Positions 44,301-55,608 of a stretch of DNA of 64,000 nt are shown here, one piece after another (the stretch's first letter is position 1; every line of letters begins with the position of its first letter). The stretch lies in the NCBI GenBank assembly GCA_013407085.1, contig JACCGJ010001846.1, positions 43,011-107,010 on the forward strand. Reading direction: 5' to 3'. The notes under the pieces are model-generated. The model was not told the origin of the DNA and did no database searches. It saw only the letters and a program-made list of their open reading frames with translations. The DNA comes from Atriophallophorus winterbourni. Lineage: Eukaryota > Platyhelminthes > Trematoda > Plagiorchiida > Microphallidae. Position numbers and translations under genes: made by a program.

Positions 44301-45175
44301 CCAATCGAGATATACCTGGGAAATTCGATCAGAGGTTGTCTGAGTGTCACAGTCAATACCCGGTAGGTTGAAGTCACCTATTAAATAGACTCGTGAGACA
44401 GTTTTGAGCAACCTGGTAAGAAGTTCCCTTAGTTCATCGTCCTCCTCTTGAGAAGCGATGGGTGCCCTGTATAAGCAGCCTAACGCAAAAGAGAACTTAC
44501 CATCAGTGACGATTGTCGAGACCAGCTGGATGCCGAAGGCGGCCATTTTGATGCCAGAGTCTTAATATTTGATACCATGTAGTAGTAGTAGCTCCTCCTT
44601 CGCGTTTACCATCTGGTCTATCCGATCTGATGGCTGTATATGTCGAAAGAAGATCAACTGGAATAATGTCTGTATCTTGAAGCCAGGTCTCTGATATACC
44701 TAGGATCCTAGATTTACTATTGGAGGCTTTCTGCATTAATTCCAGCCATTTACTACGCACGCTGCAAGCATTTGGGTATTGTATGCTCATAGCATTTCGA
44801 TGTATATCGCCTCATTTCGGAGAACCCTCGGGCGCAAAACCCGAGGTATTACCAAGTTTTTTGGTATGTCCAAATTAGTGCTGTGTAGAGAATCTACGTC
44901 GCTGGAAGGTTGTAGCGTAAAGGTTCTTAATGCAGAAGCGTTGAGCACATACGAAGCGAGGTTTTCGTTTGCTGCATCACAAATTAGCCAAGCTTCGTTC
45001 CCTATATTTTGTACCAGCACTTGAGCGTTCTTCATTGAAATATCCGCTGTTGCGGAGTTATTCCATCGGCGCTTATCTGGGTTGTTCTTCAATTTTGCTA
45101 CTTTGCTACCCGAACGCTGGAACGCAAAATAATTTGCTGAAACTGGGTGGCTATCTGGCACCAATCTATACAAAC
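41350..45175 (-). mobile_element. CR1-like retrotransposon, near full length but broken and split
   Basis: Read on the minus strand the order is: leader frame ending 44787; endonuclease pieces (SKSRILGISETWLQ at 44.7 kb; RVYLIGDFNLPGID at 44.4 kb; LGKSDHVTIIF at 44.1 kb); linker with RRDRHWRRYKALP (43.9 kb); reverse transcriptase with EVFYLDFSKAFDSVSH and SGVPQGSVLGPILFLIF (43.1-42.9 kb); then ADDVKFTG and the C-terminal region ending 41359. Several frameshifts separate these blocks. The RT is interrupted by another CR1 piece (42175-42845). Confidence 0.88.
42175..42845 (+). mobile_element. Nested CR1-like 3' fragment
   Basis: An open frame of 175 codons (PTMEYAVQAWSPWLQKDMTL, YRRLRGDLILLFNILHTVD, RVRFLWNSLPPHIICATS) is followed by a 3' tail with TTACTGTAAAGTATTAAC and ACCAATAAAACTTTGAATAA. 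It is inverted relative to the host element. It separates the RT text CYMF from ADDVKF, so it landed within the catalytic FADD motif. Confidence 0.88.
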
Positions 45176-45229
45176 CATTTGTATTGGTATGTATTTGGTC
45201 GCCTTTAGAGAGAAACCGGTCTCTGTCTC

Positions 45230-46144
45230 TCTGGTTTCTGACATTGTGCGGAAATATGGTAGGCCATTTAGCGTCTAATTCCCTTTTAAAGCTCTACACA
45301 TTTGGGAGGTTAACTATACAATCTGGAAGCTTATTCTAAAAGTTGACCGTACGTTTGCTGAAAAAGTGCTCACGTGCCAGCAACTTGGGCCTACACTTGA
45401 GAAGTTTAATAGAATTACCCCTTGTAGCTGCTTTAGGGACAATTTTAATGAGTTAAGTGATATCATCACCCGTAAGACCCTTTAATAATAATAATAATAA
45501 TGATAATAATAATAATAATGATAATGATANNNNNNNNNNNNNNNNNNNNGTTTGTCAGATAGTTCATACGCGTGCAAAAGGAAAGATATGTCATGCCTAT
45601 TACGAGCATATGGAGTCAAACAGGCAATGCCTTTTTCTAACTTATGATCTTTACTCACTTTGTGGTGTCTAGCATGTCTGGTAGTAAATTTCTGTGGTAA
45701 CTCAACAAGTTTATTATGAAAGATTTTGGAGGTTACATTTAAATTGTCAGAAAAGAAAAATTCAGTCCAATCTTCGTTTCTAATGAGTTTTTTAAAGATT
45801 TTCCAATCTATGTGAGTAATCATATGTGGCTTTTTAACACTAGCTATTATATTATTGCAACTCAATTCGAAATATATAATGTTATGATCTCCATTAAAAA
45901 ATGACGGAGATACGTTCAGGTTTGAAGGTGTGATATTCGAAGTAAAGACAAGGTCGAGGATATTTTTATTGCGCGTTGGTTTATCAACAAACTGTGTAGA
46001 ACCTAATACTTTGGTGGTATTGTAAAAAGAATTCAGATTTATGTCGTTGCAATCTACCTGGTTAAGTGAAGGCATGGTAAAATCTCCTGCAATTAATTTA
46101 TAACGAGGAGGGTGGACAGAGGCTTCTATGAAACAATCAGTCAA
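45230..46144 (-). mobile_element. Second minus-strand CR1-like element, internally deleted
   Basis: At 46144-45560 an endonuclease segment is open (KLIAGDFTMPSLNQVD, then FVDKPTRNKNILDLVF and DHNIIYFELS). At 45480-45230 the minus strand resembles the C-terminal end of ORF2 (LLAREHFFSKRTVNF, KLPDCIVNLP, FKRELDAKWP) with stops. The whole RT is missing between them, where an ATT/ATC microsatellite and a 19-N gap now lie. Confidence 0.72.
45484..45549. repeat. AAT/GAT microsatellite running into a 19-N gap
   Basis: AAT repeats with GAT interruptions occupy 45484-45530, and N occupies 45531-45549. The assembly probably failed within the simple repeat. Confidence 0.9.
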
Positions 46145-46177
46145 GCGTTAAAGCGATGAAGAAATCGTAGCTGGTGG

Positions 46178-46259
<82 letters not shown>

Positions 46260-46280
46260 TAATAATAATAATAATAATAT
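46178..46280. repeat. (AAT)n microsatellite
   Basis: About 100 bases of nearly pure AAT with one GAT interruption. The long leucine-only frame on the opposite strand is an artefact of this repeat. Confidence 0.95.
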
Positions 46281-47340
46281 ATTTTCGGACATCCAAGGCA
46301 TGTAATACATGATCAGTTTATCAAAATTGGAACAGCAAAAGAAAATATAACGGTGCAAACGACCGAAGTGAGCGGGATTTTTAAACATTTTTTCCGTTCA
46401 ATAATGGGAACGAATATACAGTAAGTAAGAAAAAATTCTAATGTCTAATAACAATAGGGTTTCATTTAAATTTTGTCAGGATTTACGGATTGCAAGGATG
46501 GGAAAACATGGAGAACATAAATGGAAGGTAATTATGGAAAAAGTAGAGTGAACTGTAATAAATTGTCATAAAAAAATTGACAAATAAATTATATATGCAT
46601 CAATTAATGTTTTTTTACGAAAAGATTGGTTGACAAGATGGAAAAAGGAATATAAATCCATCAGCATAAGAAAATCTAAGAAATTCTGGGGGATGAGAGA
46701 GGGTGTGGTTAATAGCATGGGAGTAGGGTACGCTGTGTGCTCCAATACTCTTGAAGAATTGTCGACGAATCGAACCAAAATGTGTTCACCAGCCGGGTTT
46801 TCGTTATCTGCAGGAGAGTGAATCACAAATGGAACAAATCTCGGGTGGATATATTTCGAGCCTGTTTCAGTGATGGTTCGGTATTCGAAGACACTGGAAT
46901 ATAATGAAAGATATTCTCTTCACCATCATGGTGAGAGGTCATCGAAATAAAATATTTCATCATTTAAAAAAAAGAATGTACATTTAAAACATAATGATTT
47001 TCAGGTTTCTTTTACTTTTTTATTTTTTGGTAGATTTTATTGTTTTGCAAGTTTGGATAAAAATGTAAAATTTATAAGCATCATATGAAATAAAAGACAG
47101 ATATATACATAATGGTGTATAGAAAATGTCATGGAAGGCAATGTGACAGATAGACAAATGTGATGCAAGTCCCAACCTATGAAGAGACATGCATAGACCC
47201 TATGTAACCTGGCACTACAGCAGCGGTATAAATAGATAATCAGAAAAATAAAATTTTTTTAGATGTTTCGAAATTTTTTTAGAGAGACATTTGTTTACGA
47301 TAGAAACCTGAATTGAAACAATAAGGTTAACAATGTTTAA
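46281..47340. other. AT-rich sequence with no gene seen
   Basis: There is no recognisable coding or RNA feature. A short hairpin block (TTCTCTTCACC...GGTGAGAGGT at about 46916) also occurs at about 41190. Confidence 0.5.
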
Positions 47341-47344
47341 ACAA

Positions 47345-49460
47345 AAAGGGGGTAAGAATCTTGAGGGCTTCTTTTAGGTTGCCTCACAGCCGCGGTCTCT
47401 TGAGTGAGAACAGGTCTAGGTCCTTGAGTCTTGCATAATAGATTTTACCTGTCTGACCCTCAACAATCCTAGTCGCAAGGCGCTGGACCTCTTTGAGACA
47501 TGCGATATCTTTTTTAAGTGAGGTGCCTAGGATTGAACGCAGTATTCCAAGTGAGTCCGCACGACTACTTTGTATAAATGAATGAAAATTGAAGGTTTTC
47601 GGCATGACAACGCTGAGCGCAGTCTGAACAATTGTCTGCGAGCCTTGTTAGCAGCTTCGGCACATTGAGTAGTCCACTTAAAATCTCCTGTTATAGTAAT
47701 ACCGAGATCCTCCACTTTATGAGCAGCAGCTATTCGTATAGTTCCTTAGCCGACTCCTAGTTGAGTTGTCGCCAAATCAGTAGTCAGAACGCAGTTCTTC
47801 CCCAAGTTTAGTGGCAAGTCCCATATTTTTATCCACTTGATTACTTTTTCTAAATCAGAGATAAGCGTATCTCTACTGTCGGTTCGTAGGAGCTTAGCAT
47901 TATCAGCAAACAGGAAGCATCGTAAACTCAAGCAGGCTGCCAGGTCGTTTAAAAAAATAAGAAAAAATTAGTGGACGAAGCACCGAGCCTTGAGGCACTT
48001 CACTGAGTATCAGTGATTCCTCCGAGCATACCATTGCAATTCTAACAAAGTGAGTGCGATTAGTTAAGAAGCTGTCTAACAATCAATGTAATTCACCTGT
48101 GACGCCACACACTTTGTTTGTGCAGAAGGTACCGATGGTTAACTGATTCAAAGGCTTTTTGAAAATCAAGATAGCATACTTTGACTACCCTACCTTCATT
48201 GAGCCGTAATGTCACTTCCTCAAGAAAGCTTAGAAGATTGGTTAGACAGTACCATCTTTTCCGGAATCCGTGCTAAGCATCGGATAGTAAGGAATTGGCT
48301 ACCAAATGTTTACATATCTGGTGGCCAATGATTTTTTTCAAGCACTTGCAAAGAATGATAGTCAGGCTTACTGGCCTATAGTTGCGTACATCTGAAATGG
48401 GTCCCTTTTTGTATATGACTACTAACGCCGCTCGGTTCCAATCATCCGGTAGTATACCCTGGATTAAGGTAGTTTCATAAAGCTTGCTGATTGCAAGGCT
48501 AACTATATTCGCTAGTGGTTGAAGAATAGCCGGATGTATACCATCGGGACCGGCCGACTTAGTTTTATACAGCTGCGACAGAACTGTGGTGAATATTTTC
48601 TGATTAAACTCCACAGAACTAAATAAAAGTGTTCTGCACTCGTGAGTTTCTAAACAGTGACCTGAATCACACTGATGTACACTGCAGAAGAACGAATTCG
48701 AAGCATCGGAATTTTCCTGTACAGTCAAAGCCGTGTTGCCATCATCGAGCACTAACGCACCTATTTCTTCTCTTAAAGATCGTTTGGACTGTACATAGCC
48801 ATAAAAATCTTTCGAGTTAATCTTTGCTTTTTTGGCAAGTCGGGATTCGAAGTTTATTTTAGCTTTCCTTTGCAGCACAACAGCTGAATTTCTGTTCAGT
48901 ATGTAATGCAGTCTAGATCTGTGAGTTCCAGACAATTCGTAATCTCTCCAGCTATGGTTCCGCCATCTAATAACCTTGCGAATAAACGCGCTCCACCAGG
49001 GGGGTCTTCCTCGAGTTCTCACTGGTTGTAGAGGAGCAAAACATTCATGTAGCTGTAAAAGGTGCTCTCTTATAATATTCAGCATGATTTTTACATTAGG
49101 TTTTAATTTGTCTGGTTTCCAACAAAGATTCAGTTTGTAGTTGAACGATGTCCATTCGACCAAAGATGCGGGACATCTTCACTTGGTGACTAGGGAGCAC
49201 TAAATCCCAGCCAAGAAGAATTACGGCCTGTTCGCTCCTGCCTAGTGGCGAAAGGTATTTGATTTCATAAATATCTCTTTCATGAGACTAGAGAACCAAA
49301 TATAAAGGGGACGGAGTGTGTCCTGACCTAAACCTTGTAGTTTCCTTGACATGCTGATTAAAGGCCCCGGCATAAAACCAGTCCAGATATTGCGACTCAT
49401 CTGACTCTGGTGAAGACATTTCGTACACCAATCGATGCCCTGGAGATTAAAGTTTATTTA
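47345..49460 (-). mobile_element. Third minus-strand CR1-like element, 3'-truncated
   Basis: From right to left: eroded endonuclease end (WFYAGAFNQHVKETTRFRSG across frames, 49.4-49.3 kb); a 296-codon open frame (49163-48273) with KTKSAGPDGIHPAIL and VRNYRPVSLT, the start of RT; broken palm; FADNAKLLRTDSRDTLISDL, with N in place of the second catalytic Asp (47.9 kb); and EDLGITITGDFKW and YARLKDLDLFSLKRPRL near the end. No 3' untranslated tail is seen at 47345. Confidence 0.85.
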
Positions 49461-49479
49461 GAGTCGAATATCAAAATTA

Positions 49480-52392
49480 AATGTTTGTGGTTGGTAACCA
49501 ACGTTAAGGGACTGCCATAGATCAACTTGTGGAATCGTTTGACCATGGTTTTGTTTAGCTGGAGTCAAGGATTGTCAAGCAAACATGATCAGTCATTCTC
49601 TTTCATCAAAGAATTGTGAAGAATTACAGCACCAACACACCATATTCAGATTCATCGGCTGCCAAGACGATCGACAGCTTCTAAATAATGTGTCAACTAC
49701 ATGTTTTATGTCAACAACGATTTTAGCTGTATAAAAGCTGTTTCGCATTTTCTTGACCAACTCCATACGATATATTTTTGGAGAAGTCGATTAAACGGTG
49801 ATAGCAGAGCGTAAAGTGATGGCAGGAATGCCTTGTGATATTTTTCACAAATCTTTTCGTGCTCAGTTCAAGGTCATTTAACCGTATGAGTTCAGTTGCA
49901 ATATCCGAAATATTTTCACGAAACAAATGAAGCTACTTGTTATTATTTATAGCAAAAGACAGCAAACACTTTTGTAAGCGAATTGTTTCAAGACAGTTGG
50001 CTTTACAGACGTTCCCAGGATCTAATCCATATCAATTCGTGGATTTTCACTGCTGTTGAGCCCTAATGAGATCGAAACTCGAGCCAAGTGCTTCCTATAA
50101 GTGTACATTCCTTTGAAATCTGAAGCAACACGGTACTGATGAATAGTGTATAAATAAAAAATGACTTTTCCGAAAAAATAATTGAATAACTACAAATGTT
50201 GATATTGAGCGACGAAATATCCGGACAAATCACATGTTTAAGAACAACGCGTATCTCATTAGAAATATCTACGGCTGAATACAGGCAACACATGAAATAG
50301 AATAACCGAAAACTGAACAAACCCAAGAATGATCTCAGTGATGCAATGTATTGCGGGGCTTGCATCTGCTGGATTGATTGCATGTTGTCAGGGTGACATG
50401 GGGTTTAATCGAAAATAAAACCAAAGAATTTTGCTGAATTCATGTAGAACTGAAATTTCTTCAGGCGATGGAGTAACCCCATTTTAGCTATCTGCTTCAA
50501 CGTCTGGTTAATGCGACCATCGAGGTTTCAATCGAAGGAGCCGAAAATGAGTAGATCGTTCAGGTATGCGACCACACCTTGGATGCCAGACATAATAATG
50601 TCAATCGATTGCTGAACAACGGTTGGAGCAGTCTTCTACCAAACGAAAGACGTTGATGTTGTTTAGATGGTGTTTGCCGAGCTTGTATAGTTGTTGTTGG
50701 ACGTTGTGAGTTTTAATCGTTTTCAGTTCTCGTTAACCAGGTGCAAGTTCGATCTGCAGATAAGCGTCACCTAGGTTCAGCTTTGCGAAGTACGATACCC
50801 GTAAAGCATTGTAAACAAATTATCTACGACAGGCAATGAAAATTAGTGTGTTTTCGAAGCGGCATTCAATTAGTGGAAAAATCGACTCAGACTCGGATCC
50901 ATTCGGCTTTCTAACGACAACGATTGGTGCTGGCCAGGCAGAGTATGTTTCTGGAACCAGAAAACTTTGATCTTGTAACCTTTGAAGTTCAGCTTCGACT
51001 TGTGGTAGGAATGCGTACGGCACTGGTCGTTTCGTTCCCAATATAGGTTTTGTATCTTTTTTAGATAAAGAATATCTCGCAAATTCTTACATTTTCAAAA
51101 TTTGTTTGTAAACATGGTCGCATGTTCTAGCATTAACTCGTCTCGCTTTTTCTGGAGTGTTTCGGTTGCTCGTACCGGATTGAAAAATTTCCCTGATTGG
51201 AAGGCGAGCCAAATCGAAAAGATAGAAACAATCTAGGCCAAACCGTTTGAGTTTTGAATTATACACATCACACTTGAGATTCCGAATAAGATTTGACTTG
51301 GCAGCTGTCTAGTCAGCTGTAGAGAACCACGCAGGTACCGGTTGCGCTACGTGTAGTAGTTTTGAGTTCTGGAGAACCTAGTTTCCGCCAGAGTTTATGG
51401 AAAACGAACGTGATGTCCGATTCAGTGTCCAACTGCAATCGAACAGATTGACCGTTGATCTGGACCATTGCAAATTTTCTCCGATCTTCTACGTTCAGTT
51501 GAAACGTGGACAAAAGATTGAGATACTTCTTTGAAGACTTGCGTCAAAGCTTCCAGGGACCAATAATTTGTTGTCCAAAACCATTTTTGTAATCAACGAT
51601 GTTGAATCGTGGACATCGATGTTGCTTGAACAGGCTGAATATGACGAAATGCCAAGCGCCTCATAGCCAACACACAGAAAGAAGGTTTTTATCCTAACGA
51701 AGGTGGAGTTGTTTTTTGGTAATCAGGTTGATTCGGGCCAAGACAGCGTATCTTCCTTTAAGTTAAATATACTGCATGTTTGCATGTTCTCCATATTGGA
51801 ACATAGGCGAATTCAGTTGGCCATTTACTAATCAAATATACTCTTAACCAATGGCTTGGAGAGCGAGTGAGCGGTCCTGTTCCGATCGATTGAAGTGCCG
51901 CGTCCGGATATCATTAACACTGAAAGACTGGAGACTGTATATGAATATTAGCTATTTAAATTGATCATCCGTTACTAAACCAATCCTAAACCGCTCGTAC
52001 TCTCTGTGAACAATAAGCACGTAAGTTGAAAAATCGTCGCATTCCTACATAACCAGTATTAGGTATCCTAACATGTATAAACAGCGATCATCAGTCTCCA
52101 AATAATTGTTCCCGTGTTTCGACTGTTTGTGTTAATGAACGGTCACGTAGATTTGTGCTACCATAAAGCTAAATTATTCTTCGATTTCACTGGGACGAAG
52201 CTTGCGAAGTAGGAGTCTAAATGTCAACGGATCGTCTTGTACGGCAAAATCTACTCGGAACAAATCTGAATACCTACGGAACAACGTCTCAAACGTGATA
52301 TAAGCCTCAGTGTCGAAATTGAATCCATGAATACTATTAGCGATACCATCAACGGACGGTGGAGCATCGATGCTCGCTAGAGTACCTGGCAT
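49480..52392 (-). mobile_element. Decayed Ty3/Gypsy retrotransposon
   Basis: Right to left: a gag-like N-terminal frame (FETLFRRYSDLFRVDF, 52.3 kb); protease with LDTESDITFV for the normal D-T-G/S (51.43 kb); RT start VEAELQRLQDQSFLVPETYS and PAPIVVVRKPNG (50.95 kb); RT active site YLND for YxDD (50.56 kb); the link LLSPFNRLLQKYIVWSWSRK (49.77 kb); and the RNase H opening AADESEYGV (49.66 kb). Stops are frequent and both protease and RT have altered catalytic residues. No LTRs were found. Confidence 0.8.
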
Positions 52393-52686
52393 TTTATTTT
52401 AAACTAGCAATTCTTATTAACGTTATCTGCAGCTCGAGCAAAATTTCTAATTTACTGTGATCCGTTTTAACAAATTGAAAATTAAAATAACCCTGTTATC
52501 AATAATATTATATTTTATCATAGTAGAACTTAAGTAATACCAACCAAAATCATTAACAATGAAAACTTTTATGCTATTAGTCACTAATGCAAAACTAAAC
52601 CCAACACTACGCGTAGCAACAATGGCAGACCTTTCAAGCAAAAAGATTTACCATCTCAGGCCATAAGGCAGACTAGGCTCCGGCTC

Positions 52687-52688
<2 letters not shown>

Positions 52689-52733
<45 letters not shown>
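52689..52733. repeat. (TA)n microsatellite
   Basis: A pure TA run of about 45 bases. Confidence 0.97.
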
Positions 52734-52735
<2 letters not shown>

Positions 52736-52739
52736 TTGT

Positions 52740-53780
52740 TGCTGGCGAAACAAAATATGGCCGACAAATAGACCAATCAGAATCGAGAAACAAAAATTCA
52801 AAGGGTTACAAAGTTTATAATGAGTTTCGCCTTGATGAGATAGACAGCATCTGTCTTATACAATTTCAGTTTAACTTCTGCACACATGCTATATACAGAA
52901 TTCATTTGTTCCACATCCTAGGTTGAAAACGTCAAGTTATTTTAATCGAAATTTGTGAAATATACATGTAGCACCCGGGAGCATAAAGAATCATGGAGTG
53001 ATTCTAAATCCAAGGACTGTCTTCATGCGTAGCATTTGACAATGTGTAAGACGACTGGTTGTTAACACGAGGCTGTACACAAAATCCTAAATAATTTCAG
53101 ATATTTCTTAGCTCTAGCGTAAATTTTCTCATTTTAGCCTTGCTTTCATGCTTTTCATCAAACATAAACGCCACGGTGCGTTGAGCCATTAGGAGTTTAT
53201 AGTGTACAAAATTGAGGTAACGTTTCCATCGTCGACGGAATTTGACGATAGCGTAAATTTCTATTTTAACTGATGAGTGATTTTTTTAAGATGCCGATAA
53301 AGTCATAAAAAAGAAGGCGCTATAGAAACGACAGAATTATCTGTTGTGCCGGTTGATCCAGCGGAGATTCCACCACTAACAGCGAAATAAACCGATACAC
53401 ACTTCTCAGCGTAACACTGCATGCAAATCCAAAGCACTAACAAGCGATAGACTTGCCCCACAACAGAACACGTGCGCGGCGTGTATACTATAATCAAATT
53501 GTGTACATAATAACATTTATGAATTATAACAAAACAATGAAGAAGTGTGTATAATAAATAAAATCAAATAAAAAATGAGGAAAACACCATAATACTCACT
53601 GCTCAGAGCTCGGAACGAAACAAGTTAATCATCGTAGTCTGCAAGATTATCAGGCCATCTGACTCTTCGAACCGATCGTGTTTTTAATTGTGGAGGGTGA
53701 GTCAGACAATGGAGAAAAAGTGTTCACACGGATGTGTTGATTTGATTGACTGAGGTACACAGGGAACAATAGTAGTGGGC
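52740..53780. other. Unassigned sequence
   Basis: No supported gene. A GGAAACGTTACC at about 53215 (minus strand) is similar to the family D text but lacks a ribozyme core. Confidence 0.4.
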
Positions 53781-53787
53781 ATAATTA

Positions 53788-55130
53788 TTGGAAAATTCTC
53801 ATCATCAAGTGTGTGAGCGTTTGGGAATGGTGTTTCGTCCTTCAGCTTTTAATTCATGCCTGCAACTGGGAGTGGTTCCCATTATATGGAGGGAAGCCAT
53901 AGTCGTGCCAAAACACAATGGTGGTTGCAGGTCAACGGTTGGGAACTATAGACCTGTCAGTCTGACTAGCATCCCCTCAAAAGTACTAGAAAACTATTGC
54001 GTTACAAAATCTGTCAGCATCATAGTCGGCATTCTCTGTTGAGTGTAACTCAACATGCATTTCTTAAAGGTAGATCCCGCCTGACTAACCTTCTTACTTT
54101 TCTTGATACTGCAACTAAAATGCTGGACGAAGGAATGCCAGTCGAAGCCCTCTTCTTAGATTTTAGCCAGGATTTTGATTCCATGAGTCACCGACTTCTA
54201 GAGATCAAGCTAGCAGCAAAGGGCATACAAGGTAGTCTACTTGTTTGGATAAAAGCATTCCTTACAGGTATGACATTCAGAGTTCGGGTTGGATCCACGT
54301 TGTCAAGCCAAACCGACGTGATCAGTGGGGTGCCTCAAGGTTCGGTATTCGGTCCACTTCTATTCATAATACTTTGATACACGACCGTGAGCGGGTCATA
54401 AACTGGTCATACCGGTGGGATCTCCCACTAAACCTAAATAAGAGCCAACTCTTGTCAGCATTGGTTGATAGGATTTCGGTCAAGGTGGTGGGGAATTCCC
54501 TCAGTGTTAACGCCACACAGTGTGTTAAGTATTGGGGAGTATTAGTTAGGGCCGACTTCAAATGGGAGGACCGATGTGCCACTGCGGCTCAGCGTGCACG
54601 CAAGGTACTTTTTGGCTGAAATCAGTGTTATCGAGCAGAAAACCCGATATTTTCCTACCACTGTACAAGGCATTAGTTCGGCCGCATCTCGAAGATTGTG
54701 TTCAGGCGTGGTGACCTCACTACAAAAAGGACATCCTTCGGGTTGAAATCGTACAGCGCCTCGCAACTCGAATGATTGAGGGTCAGCGATGGAAACCGTA
54801 CGCTGCGCGTCTAATGTTTCTCGATCTTTTCTCCCTCATGCGCCGTCGTTTAAGAGGTGACTTAATAGAAACCTTTAAGTTCTTGAAGGGTTTGAATAGC
54901 GTGCCAATGAACGACTCCATTACCTTCGCCCCGAGCTGAGCACCCAGGGCAATTCACTTATAATTGCTACGAAACGATGTCGGCTAGAATACAGGAAACA
55001 ACTTTTCAGCCTTTTAGTAAAAATTTGCTTGTCAACACAGACCAGGTTCCTGACATGGCAATGCTGATTCATTATCACGTGCACCAGAGAGATCTTATGT
55101 TGATTGCCCATCCTGCCCATCGTTGTTAAG
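53788..55130 (+). mobile_element. CR1-like ORF2 fragment, plus strand
   Basis: VGNYRPVSLTSIPSKVLEN, EALFLDFSQDFDSMSHRLL (usual K-A-F replaced by Q-D-F) and ISGVPQGSVFGPLLFI give the RT fingers and palm. The region holding the YADD strand is deleted near 54370, where the text jumps to INWSYRWDLPLNLNKSQLL. The C-terminal part continues with stops to RRRLRGDLIETFKFLKGLN (54.88 kb) and a weak ending to about 55130. The 5' part is missing. Confidence 0.82.
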
Positions 55131-55293
55131 CGGTCCTATCATTTTCCAGACAAGTGAAGACATTGATTGGAACAAAGTCCAAGTTACAGACCAGAACACA
55201 ACTCTGATTTACGAACGTATTAAACACGGAGAGATTCGACCAACCTCTCGTGAAATGTTTGGCTGTAGTTAAGAGTCACGTTAACTTTGGTGG

Positions 55294-55608
55294 TTGTGGG
55301 ATACTCTACGTATGGTAAATGATGTTTTATACACATACAACGACGAGATATTTGAAACTTCAGTGAGGCTTACGATCTATAAGAACAAATCAAAAAACCC
55401 AAAATCAATTTTAAAGCCCCGCTATTCTAACGAACTGGTTGAAGCCGATGCGTTGGGTCCACTTCCAGAGACAGCACGTGAAAAGCGATGCATTTTATTG
55501 ATGGTAGAACATTTCACAAATTGGTGCGAGGCAGAACCAGGCGAATGTATTGATGCTGCAACAACAGCAAAGGTTTTGTTCTCTACTTGGATATCTAGAT
55601 CGGGCTAG
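55294..55608 (+). mobile_element. Gypsy integrase fragment of a different lineage
   Basis: VEADALGPLPETAREKRCIL and MVEHFTNWCEAEP are the first catalytic strand region of a Gypsy integrase (normally D-x-x-GP...xDxFTKW). It is followed at once by the protease region of another Gypsy element, which is out of order for one polyprotein. It is therefore a separate remnant fused by insertion or recombination near 55605. Confidence 0.7.

Noticed and set aside
46137..46388. Leucine-rich open frame
   Set aside because: It is the translation of an AAT microsatellite.
53205..53290. GGAAACGTTACC (minus) and CTGATGAG (plus) near each other
   Set aside because: The boxes are on opposite strands, and neither strand has a full ribozyme core.
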